A stretch of 34,168 nt of DNA. Origin: Streptomyces sp. SM11. GTDB lineage: Bacteria > Actinomycetota > Actinomycetes > Streptomycetales > Streptomycetaceae. Location: assembly GCF_002910905.1 (NCBI RefSeq), contig NZ_NEUE01000132.1:14872-49039 (forward strand), written 5' to 3'. Within the stretch, counting starts at the first letter, position 1. Each line of letters opens with the position of its first letter. This document shows positions 30,604-34,168 of the stretch, piece after piece. The notes under the pieces were generated by a model, which searched no databases, was not told the origin of the DNA, and was given only the letters and a program-made list of their open reading frames with translations. The position numbers and the translations under genes are program-made.

Positions 30604-30953
30604 TCCGGACCGAAGGTGTCACCGACGTCACCGAGGAGACCTTCGAGGCGGAGGTGCTGGGATCCGCGCTGCCCGTGCTGGTCCAGTTCACCGCCGACTG
30701 GTGCGGTCCCTGCCGCCAACTCGCCCCGGTGCTCGGCGAGAGCGCCCGCGAGGAGGCCGGCCGGATCAGGATCGTCCAGCTCGACGTGGACCGCGAACCC
30801 GGGATCCCCGTCCGGTACGGCGTGCTGGCGACACCGACCCTGATGGTCTTCCGGGCGGGCGAGCCGGTGCGGTCGATCGTCGGCGCCCGGCCGAAGCGGA
30901 AGCTGCTCCAGGAACTGGCGGACGTACTCGACCCCGGCCTGACGGGACCGTGA
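30600..30953 (+). CDS. trxA: Thioredoxin
   Basis: 117 aa. Small dithiol oxidoreductase with the active site TADWCGPCRQL (Cys35, Cys38), the buried Asp strand VQLDVD and cis-Pro ATPTLMVF. It reduces disulfides in cytoplasmic proteins using electrons from thioredoxin reductase, which is not in this window. The ATG overlaps the merR stop, so it is probably part of the MerR regulon. This is the second thioredoxin-fold gene of the window. Confidence 0.95.
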   Translation: MIRTEGVTDVTEETFEAEVLGSALPVLVQFTADWCGPCRQLAPVLGESAREEAGRIRIVQLDVDREPGIPVRYGVLATPTLMVFRAGEPVRSIVGARPKRKLLQELADVLDPGLTGP

Positions 30954-31017
30954 CGGGACCGCGGCCCGACGGAACGAGGGGCGAACGGATCCCGGCCAGG
31001 CGGAACGCCCTGAGCTG

Positions 31018-31041
31018 GATACTTTCCCGAAAGTGCGTATC
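31018..31041 (+). promoter_or_regulatory. Nested palindrome GATACTTTCCCGAAAGT...GTATC
   Basis: ACTTTC-CC-GAAAGT (31021-31034) nests within GATAC (31018-31022) and GTATC (31037-31041), about 55 bp upstream of the oxidoreductase start. Similar ACTTTC...GAAAGT...GTAC/GTAT elements are familiar from promoters controlled by HxlR-type regulators in Streptomyces (from memory). No HxlR gene is adjacent. Confidence 0.5.
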
Positions 31042-31095
31042 TGACCGTCAAGTGGGTTCTGGGCAGGTCCCGTCCGTCGGGCCAGCATGGTCCTC

Positions 31096-31983
31096 ATGAC
31101 GCAAGCGAACACACCGAACCCCGCCCCCGTCACCGTTCTCGGCCTCGGCGACATGGGCCGCGCCCTGGCCGGCGCCTTCCTGGCCGCCGGTCACCCCACC
31201 ACCGTCTGGAACCGTTCCCCCGGAAAGGGCGGGGACCTCGTGGACCGGGGCGCGGTGCGGGCCGCGTCCGCCGAGGAGGCCGTGCGGGCGAGCGGGCTCG
31301 TCGTGGTCTGCCTCGTCGACTACGACGCCTCCGACGCGGTCCTCGAACCGCTGGCCGAAGCGCTTCAGGGGCGGGTTCTGGTCAACCTCACCTCGGACAC
31401 CCCGGCCCGTTCGCGGCAGGCCGCCGCCTGGGCCGGGAAGCACGAGCTGGCCTACCTCGACGGGGCGATCATGGTGCCGATCGACGTGGTCGGCTCGGCC
31501 GAGGCGCTGGTGTTCCACTCCGGCGACCGGGCCGCGTTCGAGGAGCACGAGGCCACCCTCAAGGCGCTCGGCGAGCCCGCCACCTTCCTCGGTGAGGACC
31601 ACGGGCTCGCCGCCGCCTACGACATGGCGATGCTGGACTTCTTCTACGGAGCCATGGGCGGCCTCGTCCACGCGTTCGCGCTGGCCCGTGCGGAGGGCAT
31701 CGACGGCGCGTCGCTCGCTCCGTACCTCAACACGATCGCGGGCATCCTGCCGCCCATCGCCGCGTACACGGCGACCGACGTCGACACGCGTACGTACGCG
31801 GCCGAGGGTGCGAACCTCGCCATGATGGGGGCCAGCGTCGACCACATCCTGCACACCGCGAAGGATCACGGTCTGGACGTCTCGCAGCTGGCCGCGCTCA
31901 AGGGCATCACCGACCGGGCCGTCGCCAAGGGCCACGGCCCCGAGTCCTGGTCGAGCATCATCGAGGTGCTAGGGGGCGTCTGA
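31096..31983 (+). CDS. Imine-reductase-like / beta-hydroxyacid dehydrogenase family oxidoreductase
   Basis: 295 aa from ATG 31096 (31087 is an alternative; neither has a clear ribosome binding site). The N-terminal Rossmann domain has GLGDMG (16-21) and NRSPGK (39-44), the latter suggesting NADPH. An all-helical dimerisation domain follows, with AAAYDMAMLDFFYG (172-185), the region holding the catalytic Asp/Tyr in imine reductases. The Lys and motif of true 3-hydroxyisobutyrate dehydrogenases (GxxGxGxxxK) are absent. It probably reduces a cyclic imine or related substrate; the natural substrate is unknown. Confidence 0.85.
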   Translation: MTQANTPNPAPVTVLGLGDMGRALAGAFLAAGHPTTVWNRSPGKGGDLVDRGAVRAASAEEAVRASGLVVVCLVDYDASDAVLEPLAEALQGRVLVNLTSDTPARSRQAAAWAGKHELAYLDGAIMVPIDVVGSAEALVFHSGDRAAFEEHEATLKALGEPATFLGEDHGLAAAYDMAMLDFFYGAMGGLVHAFALARAEGIDGASLAPYLNTIAGILPPIAAYTATDVDTRTYAAEGANLAMMGASVDHILHTAKDHGLDVSQLAALKGITDRAVAKGHGPESWSSIIEVLGGV

Positions 31984-32030
31984 CCACCCCCCCCTGGCCG
32001 CCGAGGACTGACCCGCCGCAGACAGGGGAG

Positions 32031-32069
32031 GGGCCCGCCCCGCGTCCACCATCGACGTGGTACGGGCCC
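32031..32069. terminator. Hairpin between oxidoreductase gene and glgB
   Basis: GGGCCCG (32031-32037) pairs with CGGGCCC (32063-32069), with an inner CGTC/GACG stem, in the gap between convergent genes. Likely bidirectional. Confidence 0.55.
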
Positions 32070-32077
32070 TAGGGCTT

Positions 32078-34168
32078 TCACGCCGGGCGGAACCACACCG
32101 TCGCCAGCGGCGGCAGCGTCAGCGAGATGCTGCACGGGCGGCCGTGCGCGGGCACCGCCTCCGCCTTCAGCGGCTCCTCGTTGCGCACGTCCCCGCCGCC
32201 GTAGCGGGCGGCGTCGGTGTTCAGGACCTCCACCCAGCCCTCGGTGCCGGTCTCCGGCACCCCGAGGCGGTAGTCGCTCCGGACCGCCGGGGAGAAGTGG
32301 GAGACCGCGAGCAGCGGGGAGCCGTCCGCGTCGTACCGCAGGAACGCGAAGACATTGTCCTCGGCCGCGCCGCCGTCCACCCAGCTGAACCCCTCCGGCA
32401 CGGTGTCGCGCTGCCACAGCGCGGGCACCGCCCCGTACACCGCGTTCAGGTCGCCGACCAGGGTCCGCACCCCGCGGTGGTCGCCGGACGCCTCGTAGGA
32501 GGGGTCCAGCAGCCACCAGTCCGGTCCGTGTCCCTCGGACCACTCCGCCCCCTGGGCGAACTCCTGTCCCATGAACAGAAGTTGCTTGCCGGGATGGGCC
32601 CACATGAAGCCCAGGTACGCGCGGTGGTTGGCGCGCTGCTGCCACCAGTCGCCGGGCATCTTCGCCACCAGTGCCTGCTTGCCGTGCACCACCTCGTCGT
32701 GCGAGATCGGCAGCACGTAGTTCTCGCTGTACGCGTACACCATCGAGAACGTCATCTCGTCGTGGTGGTACTTGCGGTGGACCGGTTCCTTGGCGATGTA
32801 CTGGAGCGAGTCGTGCATCCAGCCCATGTTCCACTTCAGCCCGAAGCCCAGGCCCCCGCCGTCGGTGGGCCGGGTGACACCGTCCCAGGCGGTGGACTCC
32901 TCGGCGATGGTGACGACACCGGGGTTGCGGCGGTAGACCGTCGCGTTCATCTCCTGGAGGAAGGCGACCGCGTCCAGGTTCTCCCGGCCGCCGAACTCGT
33001 TGGGCGACCACTGCCCGTCCTCGCGGGAGTAGTCGAGGTAGAGCATCGAGGCCACCGCGTCGACCCGCAGCCCGTCGATGTGGAACTCCTCGCACCAGTA
33101 CGTGGCGTTGGCGACGAGGAAGTTACGTACCTCCGTGCGGCCGTAGTCGAACTCCAGCGTCCCCCAGTCCGGGTGCGCCGCGCGCCGCGGGTCGGAGTGC
33201 TCGTACAGCGGCCGTCCGTCGAACTCCGCCAGCGCCCAGTCGTCGCGCGGGAAGTGGGCCGGGACCCAGTCCATGATCACGCCGATGCCCGCCCGGTGCA
33301 GGGCGTCCACCAGGAAGCGGAAGTCGTCCGGGGTGCCCATCCGCGAGGTCGGCGCGTAGAAGCCGGTGACCTGATAGCCCCAGGAGCCGCCGAAGGGATG
33401 CTCGGAGACCGGCATCAGCTCGACGTGCGTGAAGCCCAGGTCCTTGACGTAGGCGGGGAGTTGTTCCGCCAGTTGGCGGTACGTCAGCCCGGGGCGCCAG
33501 GAGGTGAGATGGACCTCGTACACCGAGAACGGGGCCTCGTGGACCGGCCGGTCGCCCCGGTGCGCCATCCAGTCCGCGTCCTGCCACTCGTGGTGCTTGG
33601 CGGTGACGATCGACGCGGTCGCGGGCGGCACCTCGGTGCGCCGGGCCATCGGGTCGGCCCGCACCGTGTGCGAACCGTCCGGGCGGCAGATGTCGTACTT
33701 GTACAGCGCGCCCTCGCCGACTCCGGGCAGGAACAGCTCCCACACCCCGGTCGAGCCGAGCGAACGCATCGGGAAGCCCGTGCCGTCCCAGTAGGAGAAG
33801 TCACCGGTGATCCGCACGCCGCGCGCGTTCGGCGCCCAGAGGGTGAACCGGGTCCCGGTCACCCCCTGGTGCTCCATCGGCTCGGCGCCGAGAGCCCGCC
33901 ACAGCTCCTCGTGGCGGCCCTCGCCGATCAGATGCAGATCGAGTTCGCCGATCGCGGGCCAGAAGCGGTACGGGTCCTCCACCTCGATGGTGTTGTCGTC
34001 GTAGGCCACTTCGAGCCGGTACGCGGGAGCCTCCGGCACCGGCAGCACACCGGAGAAGAAGCCGTCGCCGTCGTCGTGCAGCCCGGCCCGCAGCCCGGTC
34101 GCCAGCACCGTGACGGACCGCGCGAACGGCCGCAGCGCCCGCACCAGCACCCCGCCGGGGATCGGGTG
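32078..34168 (-). CDS. glgB: 1,4-alpha-glucan branching enzyme GlgB, 5' end beyond window
   Basis: 696 codons visible; the reading frame continues through the right edge (HPIPGG before VLVRAL), so the GTG at 34150 is not the true start and the N-terminus is missing. It cuts alpha-1,4-glucan and rejoins it as alpha-1,6 branches in glycogen or trehalose-linked glucan. Domains: part of the N1 module, CBM48 ([18 protein letters not shown]), the GH13_9 barrel with [22 protein letters not shown] (nucleophile Asp), VTIAEEST (acid/base Glu) and [12 protein letters not shown], then a C-terminal all-beta domain. From memory the S. coelicolor counterpart is glgBI (SCO5440). Confidence 0.96.
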   Translation of the reverse strand, partial: HPIPGGVLVRALRPFARSVTVLATGLRAGLHDDGDGFFSGVLPVPEAPAYRLEVAYDDNTIEVEDPYRFWPAIGELDLHLIGEGRHEELWRALGAEPMEHQGVTGTRFTLWAPNARGVRITGDFSYWDGTGFPMRSLGSTGVWELFLPGVGEGALYKYDICRPDGSHTVRADPMARRTEVPPATASIVTAKHHEWQDADWMAHRGDRPVHEAPFSVYEVHLTSWRPGLTYRQLAEQLPAYVKDLGFTHVELMPVSEHPFGGSWGYQVTGFYAPTSRMGTPDDFRFLVDALHRAGIGVIMDWVPAHFPRDDWALAEFDGRPLYEHSDPRRAAHPDWGTLEFDYGRTEVRNFLVANATYWCEEFHIDGLRVDAVASMLYLDYSREDGQWSPNEFGGRENLDAVAFLQEMNATVYRRNPGVVTIAEESTAWDGVTRPTDGGGLGFGLKWNMGWMHDSLQYIAKEPVHRKYHHDEMTFSMVYAYSENYVLPISHDEVVHGKQALVAKMPGDWWQQRANHRAYLGFMWAHPGKQLLFMGQEFAQGAEWSEGHGPDWWLLDPSYEASGDHRGVRTLVGDLNAVYGAVPALWQRDTVPEGFSWVDGGAAEDNVFAFLRYDADGSPLLAVSHFSPAVRSDYRLGVPETGTEGWVEVLNTDAARYGGGDVRNEEPLKAEAVPAHGRPCSISLTLPPLATVWFRPA

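Noticed and set aside
34148..34150. GTG 34150 as the glgB start
   Set aside because: The frame continues to the window edge with HPIPGG, matching the conserved N1 module, so the gene is truncated by the window.
1..34168. tRNA, rRNA, riboswitch or secondary-metabolite core genes
   Set aside because: No cloverleaf, rRNA segment, known riboswitch consensus, or PKS/NRPS/terpene synthase motif was recognised by eye. A covariance-model scan would be decisive.

Overview
The window is high-GC actinobacterial DNA with a typical Streptomyces gene complement: GTG starts, four-base stop/start overlaps, a GlxA copper oxidase, an IcmA-type mutase, DUF6230/DUF6114 envelope genes and a pta-ackA-pyk/pfkA cluster. 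No insertion sequence, phage gene, CRISPR array, tRNA or rRNA was seen. From memory, most of the window follows the Streptomyces coelicolor order from icmA (SCO5415) to glgB (SCO5440), while the left edge matches the cslA-glxA-cslZ locus (SCO2836-2838), so two distant loci appear to be joined here.

Left edge (1-6.7 kb): the tail of a probable cslA, then glxA (radical copper oxidase) converging on a GH6 lipoprotein endoglucanase (cslZ), a locus known for making and trimming a hyphal-tip beta-glucan. Next come a divergent ArsR-type regulator and MFS exporter, a MarR regulator and a small DUF3817 membrane protein.

6.7-13.6 kb: icmA (isobutyryl-CoA mutase large subunit, with diagnostic Phe80 and Gln198) has a leaderless promoter containing a perfect 24-bp palindrome. 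It converges on an OmpR-type two-component system. Divergent from that system is an operon of a second MurG-like glycosyltransferase and an extended SDR sugar dehydratase/epimerase. A TetR regulator follows.

14-18.3 kb: a thioredoxin-TPR protein (CnoX/YbbN-like), then a three-gene envelope module (DUF6230, DUF6114, secreted low-complexity protein) of unknown function behind two related palindromes.

18.3-24.6 kb: central carbon metabolism. pyk, ackA and pta lie on the minus strand, with pfkA divergent from pta. Together they cover fructose-6-phosphate phosphorylation, pyruvate formation and acetyl-CoA/acetate exchange.

24.6-29.5 kb: an XRE regulator, then a DcuS/DcuR-like two-component system divergent from the C4-dicarboxylate transporter dctA. 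The kinase keeps the dicarboxylate-binding Arg/His residues and ends in a Ser/Thr tail encoded by a hexamer tandem repeat.

29.5-34.2 kb: a decayed sortase-type surface-protein remnant, a leaderless merR-trxA redox pair, an imine-reductase-like oxidoreductase with a palindromic promoter element, and glgB (glycogen branching enzyme), whose 5' end runs off the window.

The least explained parts are the MurG2-SDR operon with its two-component system, the DUF6230-DUF6114-secreted protein module with its operators, and the decayed locus near 29.7-30.15 kb.
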